Shown in pieces: positions 1 through 6,949 of a stretch of DNA of 10,618 nucleotides; position 1 is the first letter of the stretch, and every line of letters begins with the position of its first letter. Below the pieces are notes generated by a model that was given only the letters and a program-made list of their open reading frames with translations, searched no databases and had not been told where the DNA came from. Source of the stretch: Pseudomonadales bacterium (GTDB lineage: Bacteria; Pseudomonadota; Gammaproteobacteria; Pseudomonadales; Pseudohongiellaceae). A program made the position numbers and the translations under genes. The stretch lies in the NCBI GenBank assembly GCA_031277435.1, contig JAITMI010000368.1, positions 1 through 10,618 of the forward strand, read 5' to 3'.

Positions 1-1477
1 CGTCATCAAGCAATAGCACCTGCCGGGGCAAGGATAGCGCGGCGGCGGATTCGAGCGGCGCTTGTGGCACCAGCAGCGGCGTGAGCGGCGCGGCGGCGCG
101 CGGCAGTTGCAAGGAAAAGCGGCAGCCGCGTCCGGGGCGCGAGCGCAAGGTAAGCGGGTGGCCGAGCAGGGCGCTCAGCCGCTTGACGATGGACAGCCCC
201 AGGCCAAGCCCCTGGTCGCGGTCGCGCTGTGGATTATGAATCTGGTAGTACTCGTCGAAGATGCGTTCTTGATGCGCCACCGCGATGCCCGCGCCGGTGT
301 CGATGACGTCGATATTGACCGCTTGGTTAGCCGCCGGGCACGGACGCGCCACGATCAGCACGCCGCCTTGACGGGTGTACTTGATGGCGTTGTCGAGCAG
401 GTTACTGAGCATACGTTCCAGTAACAGGGCGTCGCTATGCACCCAAAGATCGCCGGGAGCGCGGATGCGCAGCGCCAGGTTTTTTTCCTCGGCGCGCGGT
501 TCATAGTTGTGCTGCAAGGAGATAAAAATTTCTTGCAGGCTGAGCGGCTGCACATGTGCGGTAACCGCGCCGGCATCCAGCCGCGAGATGTCGAGCATAC
601 CGTTGAGCGATGCCGCCAGCACCGCCAGCGATTCCTTGGCGCGCTGGCTCAGCTCGCGGTCATGGCGGTTCAGGTTATCGCTCAACAGCAGCGCCTCGGC
701 GAACAGCGTCGCCGCGTGCAAGGGTTGGCGCAGGTCGTGGCTGGCGGCGGCGATGAAGCGGTTTTTCTCGCGCTCGCTGGCTTGTACCCGTTCGACTTGC
801 TCGCTCAATTGCCGGGCGAGGCTTTCGTTTTCGAAACCGGTGCGCAGGGATTTTTCCAATTCGGCTACGTGCACGAAAGTCCAGTGCAAACTGACCAGCA
901 AGGCTTCGATCAAGTACAAAGCCAGCACCCAGCCCAGCACGCCGCCGAAATACATCGAATGAGTGATGACGCCCAGCATGGCCGGCAAAACGAACGCGAT
1001 CACGACCTGCGCCAGAGAAGACATCACCACCGTGACGCTGGCGTTCAAACCCACCATGAAAATGACAACGGTCAGGAAGGCCACGCTGTCTTCCGAGCCA
1101 AGCATCCACGGCGCCAGTCCCCAGGCGCAGCCCAGCAGCCATAAACAAACCGTTTGTTCCCGAATGATGGCGGCGATGCGCCAGGGCGGCGCTCCCTGGC
1201 GCCTCACCTTGATGGTCTGCACGGCGCGCCACAATTGCGCCGCGTGTACCAGCACCGCCCAGACCAGGCACCAGGGCGAGCGGGTCAGCCAATACAATAG
1301 GCCCCATACGCCGACGGCCAAGGTCAACGCGGCGAAGGAAGCGGGCAGACTTTGCAATACCCGCGTCAATTGCGCTTGCCGCACCGGCAGCCAATCGACT
1401 TCAGGCGCGCGCCGCTGCTGGCTTTCTTCGTAAAGCAGAAAGTCGCGGATTGCGGCTATTCCCTGCGCGATATTCAT
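1..1477 (-). CDS. Membrane hybrid sensor histidine kinase, HDLRQP type (3' end cut by window edge)
   Basis: An inner-membrane sensor kinase that autophosphorylates a histidine and passes phosphate to a receiver domain. The reading frame is open from ATG 1477 to the left edge, giving 492 visible residues. About six hydrophobic segments lie between residues 45 and 198, with no obvious periplasmic sensor domain. A coiled-coil-like linker (about 205-238) leads to the H-box, where His247 sits in SHDLRQPLHAA. The ATPase domain shows the N-box (Asn363 in LLDNAIKYT), the G1 box (DTGAGI from Asp393) and the G2 box (GLGLGL, 423-428). After an Ala/Pro-rich linker the frame ends in QVLLLDD, the first strand and acidic pair of a receiver domain that continues outside. 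The upstream in-frame ATG is directly followed by TGA, so 1477 is the first usable ATG; its ribosome site (GTGAGA) is weak. It lies 62 nt after batD on the same strand, so co-transcription is possible. Its signal is unknown. Confidence 0.9.
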   Translation of the reverse strand, partial: MNIAQGIAAIRDFLLYEESQQRRAPEVDWLPVRQAQLTRVLQSLPASFAALTLAVGVWGLLYWLTRSPWCLVWAVLVHAAQLWRAVQTIKVRRQGAPPWRIAAIIREQTVCLWLLGCAWGLAPWMLGSEDSVAFLTVVIFMVGLNASVTVVMSSLAQVVIAFVLPAMLGVITHSMYFGGVLGWVLALYLIEALLVSLHWTFVHVAELEKSLRTGFENESLARQLSEQVERVQASEREKNRFIAAASHDLRQPLHAATLFAEALLLSDNLNRHDRELSQRAKESLAVLAASLNGMLDISRLDAGAVTAHVQPLSLQEIFISLQHNYEPRAEEKNLALRIRAPGDLWVHSDALLLERMLSNLLDNAIKYTRQGGVLIVARPCPAANQAVNIDVIDTGAGIAVAHQERIFDEYYQIHNPQRDRDQGLGLGLSIVKRLSALLGHPLTLRSRPGRGCRFSLQLPRAAAPLTPLLVPQAPLESAAALSLPRQVLLLDD

Positions 1478-1524
1478 GTGTGTCTCACATCGCGCTGGCG
1501 CCGTTTGCTTTCAAGGCGCGCCCT

Positions 1525-1543
1525 GTAAGGCGCATGGCCTTAC
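1525..1543 (-). other. Hairpin at the end of batD
   Basis: A perfect 7-bp inverted repeat (GTAAGGC / GCCTTAC) with a 5-nt loop includes the batD stop codon. No T-run follows it on the minus strand, so it does not look like an efficient intrinsic terminator. It could stabilise the batD mRNA end or attenuate transcription into the kinase gene. That role is inference. Confidence 0.4.
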
Positions 1544-3411
1544 ACCTTATACAGCGGCGGCAAGGCGTATTTGTCGCCGCTGGCGTCTGGCTTCAAACCT
1601 TGTTTATGCAGCGAGGCGGCGTGGCTGTAGAGGGCATTGCAATCGACGCGGGAGTTGCCTTCTCCGTAGAGCGCGGCGTCGAGGCTGTGCAGGTGTGTGG
1701 TGAAGGCCTCATCGTTGCAGCGCAGGGAAAGGGCTTCGAGGGTTCTGAGGCTGCTATCGCCGCTCGCCGCCTGGCCCCATTGCAAGAGCGCGGCGCGCAC
1801 TTGGTGCAGATTGGCGCCGTCGCAGGCGGCTTTGAGCGTGCGCAGGCTGGCCTCGGCGGTGGGGTTGGGGGCTTGGGTGTGCCGCGGGGCGAGCTTGCGC
1901 TGACTGGGCGGCAACGCCGCCGTGCCGCCGGGCAGCAGTTGCTGGCGGCCGCGCAGCCATAGCAGGGTGGTGAAGGCCCAGGCGGCGGCGAAGAAAACGG
2001 TGCTGCTGATCCACCAGAGCGGCGGCGCGGAGCTGCCGGCGAGGTTCAGGTTTTGCGCGCCGGGCGCGCCCAGGCTGCTGGGCGGGAGCGTTTGCGCATC
2101 TTCGGCGAGCGGCGCGACGCTGAAGCTGCGCGCCGGCAATAGCGCTATTTCTAACTGATCGGTTGTGGTATTCCACCAGGGCAGGCGCAGTTCGGGCAGG
2201 GTGAAGTCGCCGCTTTGCGAGGGCACGATGGCGACGCCGTCGAGGCGCTTGCCGAACACGCCGTTGGCGTCGATGCCGTCTTCGCGCAGCGGCTGGTCGG
2301 GGTAGAAGCGCAGGCCGCTTTGGTTTTCGTAGCGCAGTTCAGGCAGTAGCGAACTGCTCAAGCCTTCGGCGCGCAGGGTGATGTTGTGGGTAAGCGCGTC
2401 GCCGACTTGCAGCGAGTCGAGCGTGTCGCTCCAAGTTTCGTCGAGCGTCAAGGCGCTGGAGGGCAGCCAGGTGGCGCCAGCGGGGAAACTGGCCGGTTGC
2501 GGCTTGACGGTAATCTCATGCGCTTCGCTGGCGAGATTGATTTCGCGCACGGCGCCGCGGCTGCGCAGTAGCGTATTGAAACTGCTGCGGCGGCCCACCG
2601 AGGCGCTGAAATACACCGGCGGAATCGCGAGCTGGCCGCTCTTTTGCGGGAAGATCACGAACTTGCGCTCGGTGACGTTGTAGCCGATGCCGTCCACCAC
2701 TTCCTGATAGTTGATGTCGTTGCCAAGCTGCTCTACCACCGCGTCCGCCACCTGGGGCGAGGTGAGCTGCGCGCCCTGATCGAAACTGACCGCCCAGTAT
2801 ATTTTGATGGTGTAGAGCAATTGTTCCTGCACGTAGAGGCTGTCCTTGCTGACTTCCGCGCGCAGGAAGATGTCGTTGTCCTCGCCGGCGTTTTGCTGGA
2901 CTTCGCTGACGCTGATCTGGATCGGGTTGGTCACCTGGCCGCCAATGCGGAACGCGGGGATGGTGAGCGTGCCGGTGCTGAGCGGGCTGAGGCGGATGCT
3001 GTATTCGAGCCAGCTTTGGATGTTGCCATTGATATTGCTGTAGGTGCTGCGGCTGCTGATGCCGCCGACTTGCTGGAACTCCCGGTTCAGATCGGAAAAC
3101 TGCGGGCGGGTGTTGCCTTCGGCGAGCGCGGCGTCGATGCGGACGGTGAGCGTGATGACGTCGTTGATGGCGATGTTGTTGCTATCGACGAAGGCCGCCA
3201 CCTGGCTGGTATCCTGCCCCGGCAGCGTTGATTGCGCTTGCGCCAGAGTCAGCGGCGCCAGCAGCAGCAAATACAGCATGGCGAGGCAGCACAGCGCGAA
3301 TCGCGCGGCAACGCCGTGGCGGCGCGGCGCGGCGGCAGTGGGTACGGACATGGCGTAACCGGGCATGGCGACAGTTGGCATAGCGACAGTTGGCATAGAG
3401 AGCTGGATCAT
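1540..3411 (-). CDS. batD: BatD-like exported membrane protein (oxygen tolerance family)
   Basis: Last Bat gene of the operon. BatD proteins are membrane-anchored, largely periplasmic proteins thought to work with the VWA proteins BatA and BatB; their biochemical role is unknown. From Met at 3411 the product is 623 residues. A basic stretch and hydrophobic core (about 36-57) ending in LAQAQ form a signal peptide or anchor. A long beta-rich region follows with family-typical IPPVYFSASVG and the start IAINDVITLTVRI. A second membrane segment is near 464-486 (PPLWWISSTVFF onward), then a cytoplasmic helical tail ending LPPLYKV. The frame could begin at ATG 3426, overlapping the upstream stop by 7 nt, but GTGAGG lies 6 nt before ATG 3411 and supports that start. 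Met codons are unusually dense here and include a duplicated MPTVA. The family call is from overall pattern, not a database search. Confidence 0.87.
   Translation of the reverse strand: MIQLSMPTVAMPTVAMPGYAMSVPTAAAPRRHGVAARFALCCLAMLYLLLLAPLTLAQAQSTLPGQDTSQVAAFVDSNNIAINDVITLTVRIDAALAEGNTRPQFSDLNREFQQVGGISSRSTYSNINGNIQSWLEYSIRLSPLSTGTLTIPAFRIGGQVTNPIQISVSEVQQNAGEDNDIFLRAEVSKDSLYVQEQLLYTIKIYWAVSFDQGAQLTSPQVADAVVEQLGNDINYQEVVDGIGYNVTERKFVIFPQKSGQLAIPPVYFSASVGRRSSFNTLLRSRGAVREINLASEAHEITVKPQPASFPAGATWLPSSALTLDETWSDTLDSLQVGDALTHNITLRAEGLSSSLLPELRYENQSGLRFYPDQPLREDGIDANGVFGKRLDGVAIVPSQSGDFTLPELRLPWWNTTTDQLEIALLPARSFSVAPLAEDAQTLPPSSLGAPGAQNLNLAGSSAPPLWWISSTVFFAAAWAFTTLLWLRGRQQLLPGGTAALPPSQRKLAPRHTQAPNPTAEASLRTLKAACDGANLHQVRAALLQWGQAASGDSSLRTLEALSLRCNDEAFTTHLHSLDAALYGEGNSRVDCNALYSHAASLHKQGLKPDASGDKYALPPLYKV
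3367..3396 (-). repeat. Tandem 15-nt repeat in the batD 5' coding end
   Basis: Two consecutive 15-nt units each encode MPTVA and differ only at the last base. A third, diverged Met-Pro unit (MPGYA) follows. The repeat precedes the signal peptide and adds extra possible ATG starts. Confidence 0.85.
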
Positions 3412-3417
3412 GTGGAG

Positions 3418-3423
3418 CCTCAC
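3418..3423 (-). promoter_or_regulatory. Ribosome binding site supporting the batD start at 3411
   Basis: GTGAGG on the minus strand sits 6 nt before ATG 3411. ATG 3426 overlaps this site and has only a poor GGGTGA upstream. The site overlaps the stop codon of the VWA-TPR gene, which suggests translational coupling. Confidence 0.6.
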
Positions 3424-5252
3424 CATAAGGGGTCACCCGCTTGCGCTTGGTTCAAGGTGGGATTCTGCAATTGTTGCAGCATACGTTGCTGGGTCTGGTA
3501 TTGGAACTTGTTGCGCAGCAATTCGGCGGGGTCGTCGGGAATGCGGTTCAGCCATTGTTCCAGCGCCTGTTGCTGTTCGTTGTCCGGCTGCGAGGTTTCG
3601 GAGCGTTGCTGTTCGTCTTCGGATTCTTGCCGCTCTTGGTCCTGCTGTTCTTGCTGCTCTTGTTGTTCCTGCTGTTCCTGGTCTTGCTGATCCTGCTGTT
3701 CCTGATTCTGCTCGCCGTCCTGCTTCTCTTGCTGCTGGCTTTGCTGTTGTTCCTGTTCGCTTTGCTCGCCTTGTTCCTGGTTCTGTTCGCCGTCCTGCTG
3801 CTCTTGCTGCTGCTGATCGCCTTCGCTGCTTTGCTGTTGTTGCTGCTGCTGCGCCAGCAGTTCTTCGATCAGGGCTTTGTTGTGCAGCGCGTCGGCATGT
3901 TCGGGGTCGGCGCTGAGCGTGCGGTCGTAGGCTTCGATGGCGGCGTCATATTGCTGCAAGCGCGCCAGCGCGTTGCCGCGGTTGTAATTGGCCTCGGGGG
4001 TGTCGAGATTGGCGAGGTCGTTGATCGCGGCGTTGTAATTTTCATCGCGGTAATTGGCGGCGGCGCGCCAGGCGGGGTCTTGAAAATCAGTGGCCGCTTC
4101 GCCGTAGGCTTCATTATCAAAGGCCTCACGGCCTTGGGTGTTTTTGTTGACCCATAAATCTTGCCACTCGGCGGCTTGCGCGGGCTTTGGCGGCGCGGAC
4201 AAGCCGATGCCGAGCACCAGCGCCAAGAGCCAGCCGCGGCGGAAGGCGAGGGCGCCGAGCGGCAAGGCCAGGAGCAGGAGCCAGGGGCCTACGTCGTCCC
4301 AGGAATCGAATTCGCGGTCTTCGGCGCTCACCAGATTTTGGTTGTCTTGCAAGAGGGTGCTTTGCAAGAGCAGGGCGATGTCGGCGTCGTCGAGTTGGGC
4401 GTCGGCATAGCGCCCGCCACTGTTGGCGGCGAGCCGCTGCAAGAGCGCGCGTTCGAGGCGGGGGATCACGATGTTGTTGTTTTCGTCGCGCAGAAAACCG
4501 CGCTGGCCGAGCGGAATCGGCGCGCCTTGTTCGGTGCCGAAGCCGAGCACGGAAAGGCGATGCCCGCTGCCCTGGAGCAGTTGGCCGATGGCGGCAATGT
4601 CGCTTTGCTGGATGCCGTCGGTGAGCAGGATCAGATGCGCGTCGCTGAAGCCGCTTTGCGTCAGCAGATCCAGCGCCAGACTGACGGCGGCGGCGGGTTT
4701 GCTGCCGGGCGCGGGCATGATCGAGGGTTGCAAGGGCGGCACCAGATTGCTGATGGTTTCCACATCGTCGGTCAGCGGCGTGACGGCGTGCGCGGTGGCG
4801 GCGTAGACCACCAGCGCGGTTTCGCCTTCCTGGCGCCTGAGTTCGAGAATATCCAAGAGTTTGCGCCGCGCGCGGGTGACGCGATCGGGGTTCAGGTCGG
4901 TGGCGTACATCGACATCGACAGGTCAAGCATCAGCACCATCGCGTCCTCACGCTCCTGCACCGGCACTGGAATTTGCCGCCAGGTTGGCCCGGCCAGCGC
5001 GAGGAAGCTGAGTGTCCAAAGTAGCAGCAATCCGTACAGCGGATAACTCTGCCGCGCGCTGAGTTTGCGATCGAGCAAGTAGGGCAGAAGCGAAGGATCA
5101 ATGGCGCGGGTCCAGTTGCTGCTATTGCTTTGCAGATAGCGCAAAAGCAGGAACAGCACCAAGGCGGGCACGAGGCCCAAGAGCAGGAGCGGGCGCAGAA
5201 AATGGAAGTTGTCGAGTAAGCCCTCGGGCAGCAAGGCGCGTAAGAAGTTCAT
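3420..5252 (-). CDS. BatB/BatC-like fusion: VWA membrane protein with periplasmic TPR and Gln/Glu-rich tract
   Basis: A 610-residue protein joining a BatB-type VWA domain to a BatC-type TPR part. Hydrophobic segments lie at about 19-39 and 70-88. The VWA domain (about 104-300) has the metal-site motif DLSMS (110-114) and TDG (211-213); the usual MIDAS threonine seems to be Ser184. A further membrane segment (322-340) is followed by a second hydrophobic stretch ending AQA-AEW (339-362) that resembles a signal peptide. After it come one clear TPR (about 421-465), preceded by a degenerate one, and a Gln/Glu-rich tract (468-563). The conserved tail IPDDPAELLRNKFQYQ is a BatC hallmark. The start overlaps the batA-like stop as ATGA, with a strong GAGGAGG 9 nt upstream. 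Likely role: inner-membrane scaffold with periplasmic protein-protein contacts. The family assignment is firm, the cellular function is not. Confidence 0.93.
   Translation of the reverse strand: MNFLRALLPEGLLDNFHFLRPLLLLGLVPALVLFLLLRYLQSNSSNWTRAIDPSLLPYLLDRKLSARQSYPLYGLLLLWTLSFLALAGPTWRQIPVPVQEREDAMVLMLDLSMSMYATDLNPDRVTRARRKLLDILELRRQEGETALVVYAATAHAVTPLTDDVETISNLVPPLQPSIMPAPGSKPAAAVSLALDLLTQSGFSDAHLILLTDGIQQSDIAAIGQLLQGSGHRLSVLGFGTEQGAPIPLGQRGFLRDENNNIVIPRLERALLQRLAANSGGRYADAQLDDADIALLLQSTLLQDNQNLVSAEDREFDSWDDVGPWLLLLALPLGALAFRRGWLLALVLGIGLSAPPKPAQAAEWQDLWVNKNTQGREAFDNEAYGEAATDFQDPAWRAAANYRDENYNAAINDLANLDTPEANYNRGNALARLQQYDAAIEAYDRTLSADPEHADALHNKALIEELLAQQQQQQQSSEGDQQQQEQQDGEQNQEQGEQSEQEQQQSQQQEKQDGEQNQEQQDQQDQEQQEQQEQQEQQDQERQESEDEQQRSETSQPDNEQQQALEQWLNRIPDDPAELLRNKFQYQTQQRMLQQLQNPTLNQAQAGDPLW
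3564..3851 (-). repeat. Gln/Glu-rich low-complexity coding repeat
   Basis: This stretch encodes residues 468-563 of the VWA-TPR fusion, almost all Gln and Glu with some Asp, Ser and Gly, using mixed CAG and CAA codons. The peptide QDGEQNQEQ occurs twice, at 3771-3797 and 3696-3722, exactly 75 nt apart. The flanking DNA is also similar, so internal duplication is likely. A charged, disordered periplasmic spacer is the probable product. Confidence 0.9.
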
Positions 5253-6295
5253 GCGTGCGTGCCTCCTCTGGCGTCGATGGGCGGCGCCTCTGGCGCAACG
5301 TTGGGGCGCAGTTGCGCCCAGGGCAGTTTGACCAGCGCCAGAATGAGGCTCAACAGCAAGCCCAGCCCCAGCGGCCAGTAGAACAGCACGATGGTGGGGC
5401 GGAAGGTGTCCGCTTCCTGATCCACCGGTTCCAGTTGATCGAGAATGTTGTAGATGCGGTCGAGTTCGTCGCGGTCACGGGCGCGGAAATACTGGCCGCC
5501 GGTGCTTTCGGCGATTTCGGTGAGGGTGGCTTCGTCGAGGTCGGCGGAGGGGCTGACAGTGCGAGTGCCGAACAGCGAATTGGTGATGCCGCTGTCGGCG
5601 CCGATGCCGATGGTGTAAATGCGGATGTTTTCCTGCGCCGCGAGCTGCCCGGCTTGCAGCGGCGACACTTCGCCGGCGTTGTTGACGCCGTCGGTGAGCA
5701 TGATGATGACGCGGCTGGGATTGGGGCGTTGCCGCAGATGTTTCACCGCCAGCCCGATGCCATCGCCGATGGCGGTGGCGTTTTCCTCGATGATGCCGAT
5801 CTGCGCTTCATACAGCAGCGTTTCCACGGTGGCGCGGTCAAAGGTGAGCGGCGCTTGGGTGTAGGCGCGGGCGGCGAACAGAATCAGCCCCAGCCGGTCG
5901 CCGGTGCGCCGCGCCACGAAGTCGCCCACCACGTCCTTGGTGATCTGCAAGCGGTTGACGTTCTGCCCGCCAAGCGACATGTCCTGCGCTTCCATGGAGC
6001 CCGAAATATCGATCACCAGCATCAGGTCGCGGCCCGTGGTGGGCAATTGCACCGGCTCGCCCACCCATTGTGGCCGGCTGGCGGCGAGTACCAGCGTCAG
6101 CCAGCTCAGGATGGCGAGCGACAGCAAGGTACGGCGCGCGCTCTTGCGGCTGGCGTTGGCGTCGAGGCCGGACAGGTTGCGGAAGAAGGGCACGTACAAG
6201 GCCGGGTCGCGGTTGCCGGCGCGCTGTAGCGTGAAATAGGCCAATAGCGGCAAGGGCAGTAAAAGGAATACCCAGGGCCAGAGAAATTCGATCAT
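5249..6295 (-). CDS. batA: BatA-like VWA-domain inner-membrane protein
   Basis: A 348-residue VWA protein anchored by hydrophobic segments at about 5-22 and 56-72 and by a C-terminal helix at about 303-325. The order matches BatA. The MIDAS metal site is intact: DISGS (96-100), Thr174 in NATAIGDGIG and Asp202 in TDG. VWA domains of this kind bind Mg2+ or Mn2+ and partner proteins, and MoxR ATPases are thought to act on them. The ATG directly follows the stop of the DUF4381 gene (TAA-ATG), with GGAGGG 9 nt upstream. The end overlaps the next gene by ATGA. A stoichiometric complex with the BatB/C protein is likely but inferred from context. Confidence 0.93.
   Translation of the reverse strand: MIEFLWPWVFLLLPLPLLAYFTLQRAGNRDPALYVPFFRNLSGLDANASRKSARRTLLSLAILSWLTLVLAASRPQWVGEPVQLPTTGRDLMLVIDISGSMEAQDMSLGGQNVNRLQITKDVVGDFVARRTGDRLGLILFAARAYTQAPLTFDRATVETLLYEAQIGIIEENATAIGDGIGLAVKHLRQRPNPSRVIIMLTDGVNNAGEVSPLQAGQLAAQENIRIYTIGIGADSGITNSLFGTRTVSPSADLDEATLTEIAESTGGQYFRARDRDELDRIYNILDQLEPVDQEADTFRPTIVLFYWPLGLGLLLSLILALVKLPWAQLRPNVAPEAPPIDARGGTHA
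5262..5268 (-). promoter_or_regulatory. Strong ribosome binding site of the BatB/BatC-like gene
   Basis: GAGGAGG, a near-perfect Shine-Dalgarno sequence, lies 9 nt before ATG 5252 and inside the last codons of the batA-like gene. It fixes the start and suggests independent, high translation in addition to ATGA coupling. Confidence 0.75.
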
Positions 6296-6949
6296 TTAGT
6301 CGTTCCCTCCGCCGCCGCCATCGCCGCAGCCATCACTCCCGCCGCCTCCGGCGCCTCCATCCTGTGCATACTGGGCCTCGGGCAGGAAGTAGGGCATGTG
6401 GCCGGGTTCACCGCTCATACTGCCCGCGCCCGTGGCATAGGGCTGTGTTTCAGCGGGCGGCGTGTAGGCTTGGCGTATCCAGGCGGTGCATAGCTGGTGC
6501 AGGCGGGCGGCATCGCCGTCGAAGCTGGCGCGGTAGAGCGTATCGCCGAGCACCTGGCCGGCGCCAGTGGTGAATTGCCGCGTCTTGCCGCTCTTGTCGA
6601 GAAAGCGCAGCCAGGATTGGCCGTACATGGCGGCCACCGGATAGTGCAAGAGCGCCACGCGCTTGAGCAGCATGTTGCAGTCTTGCAGAAAGCTCAGCCC
6701 AGCGGCGCTCGGGTCTTGCCGCTGACTGATGGCGTCTTGATAGCGCTGATAAGCGGCATCAAGCTCGCCCAAGGCCGCTTGCAGCCGCTGCCGTTCCCGC
6801 CAGGCTCGGACATAACGCAGCGCGGCATAGGCCAATAACGCGAGAGCGAGCAAAGCCACCAGCCACCAGCCAGGCGCGGGCGGCCAGAAGGAGAGAGGAT
6901 CGGGCAGGTGAATGTCCGCCAGATCTTTTAAGGGGTCTTCCGCTTCCAT
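6296..6949 (-). CDS. DUF4381-family single-pass membrane protein with Gly-rich tail
   Basis: A small membrane protein regularly found between DUF58 and VWA genes in MoxR operons. No enzymatic role is known. From Met at 6949 it has 217 residues and begins MEAEDPLKDLADIHLPDP, the family's typical N-terminus. One membrane helix follows at about 28-46, then a basic stretch and a helical cytoplasmic domain with MYGQSWLRFLDK. The frame can be extended to 7015, but that adds 22 residues deep inside the DUF58 gene, with no family resemblance. The start at 6949 overlaps the DUF58 stop by 22 nt. The last 20 or so residues are almost only Gly, Asp and Ser with one Cys, and their codons carry the ribosome site of the next gene. 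The tail looks like an addition to the domain. Confidence 0.85.
   Translation of the reverse strand: MEAEDPLKDLADIHLPDPLSFWPPAPGWWLVALLALALLAYAALRYVRAWRERQRLQAALGELDAAYQRYQDAISQRQDPSAAGLSFLQDCNMLLKRVALLHYPVAAMYGQSWLRFLDKSGKTRQFTTGAGQVLGDTLYRASFDGDAARLHQLCTAWIRQAYTPPAETQPYATGAGSMSGEPGHMPYFLPEAQYAQDGGAGGGGSDGCGDGGGGGND
6305..6310 (-). promoter_or_regulatory. Ribosome binding site of the batA-like gene, inside Gly codons
   Basis: GGAGGG lies 9 nt before ATG 6295 and is formed by the last Gly codons of the DUF4381 gene. It supports the 6295 start. Confidence 0.75.

Noticed and set aside
675..1394. Minus-strand open frame (239 codons) within the kinase region
   Set aside because: It is a different frame from the kinase, whose H, N, G1 and G2 boxes read through without interruption. 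The alternative product is Arg/Ala-rich with no motif.
1525..1543. Hairpin after batD as a rho-independent terminator
   Set aside because: There is no T-run downstream on the minus strand, so it was kept only as a hairpin.
3564..3851. Repeat tract as a possible CRISPR or non-coding satellite
   Set aside because: The repeats are short, irregular and in frame, and encode a continuous Gln/Glu spacer inside an intact gene.
3441..4157. Plus-strand frame encoding a very Leu-rich, membrane-like protein
   Set aside because: The Leu-rich run is only the antisense of the Gln/Glu codon tract of the VWA-TPR gene.
4161..5024. Plus-strand open frame (287 codons) opposite the VWA-TPR gene
   Set aside because: Antisense shadow of a conserved gene with low-information composition.
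5255..6229. Long plus-strand open frame (324 codons) opposite the batA-like gene
   Set aside because: It is the antisense of a clearly conserved VWA gene in GC-rich DNA. Its translation is rich in Gly, Ala, Arg, His and Gln with no recognisable domain.
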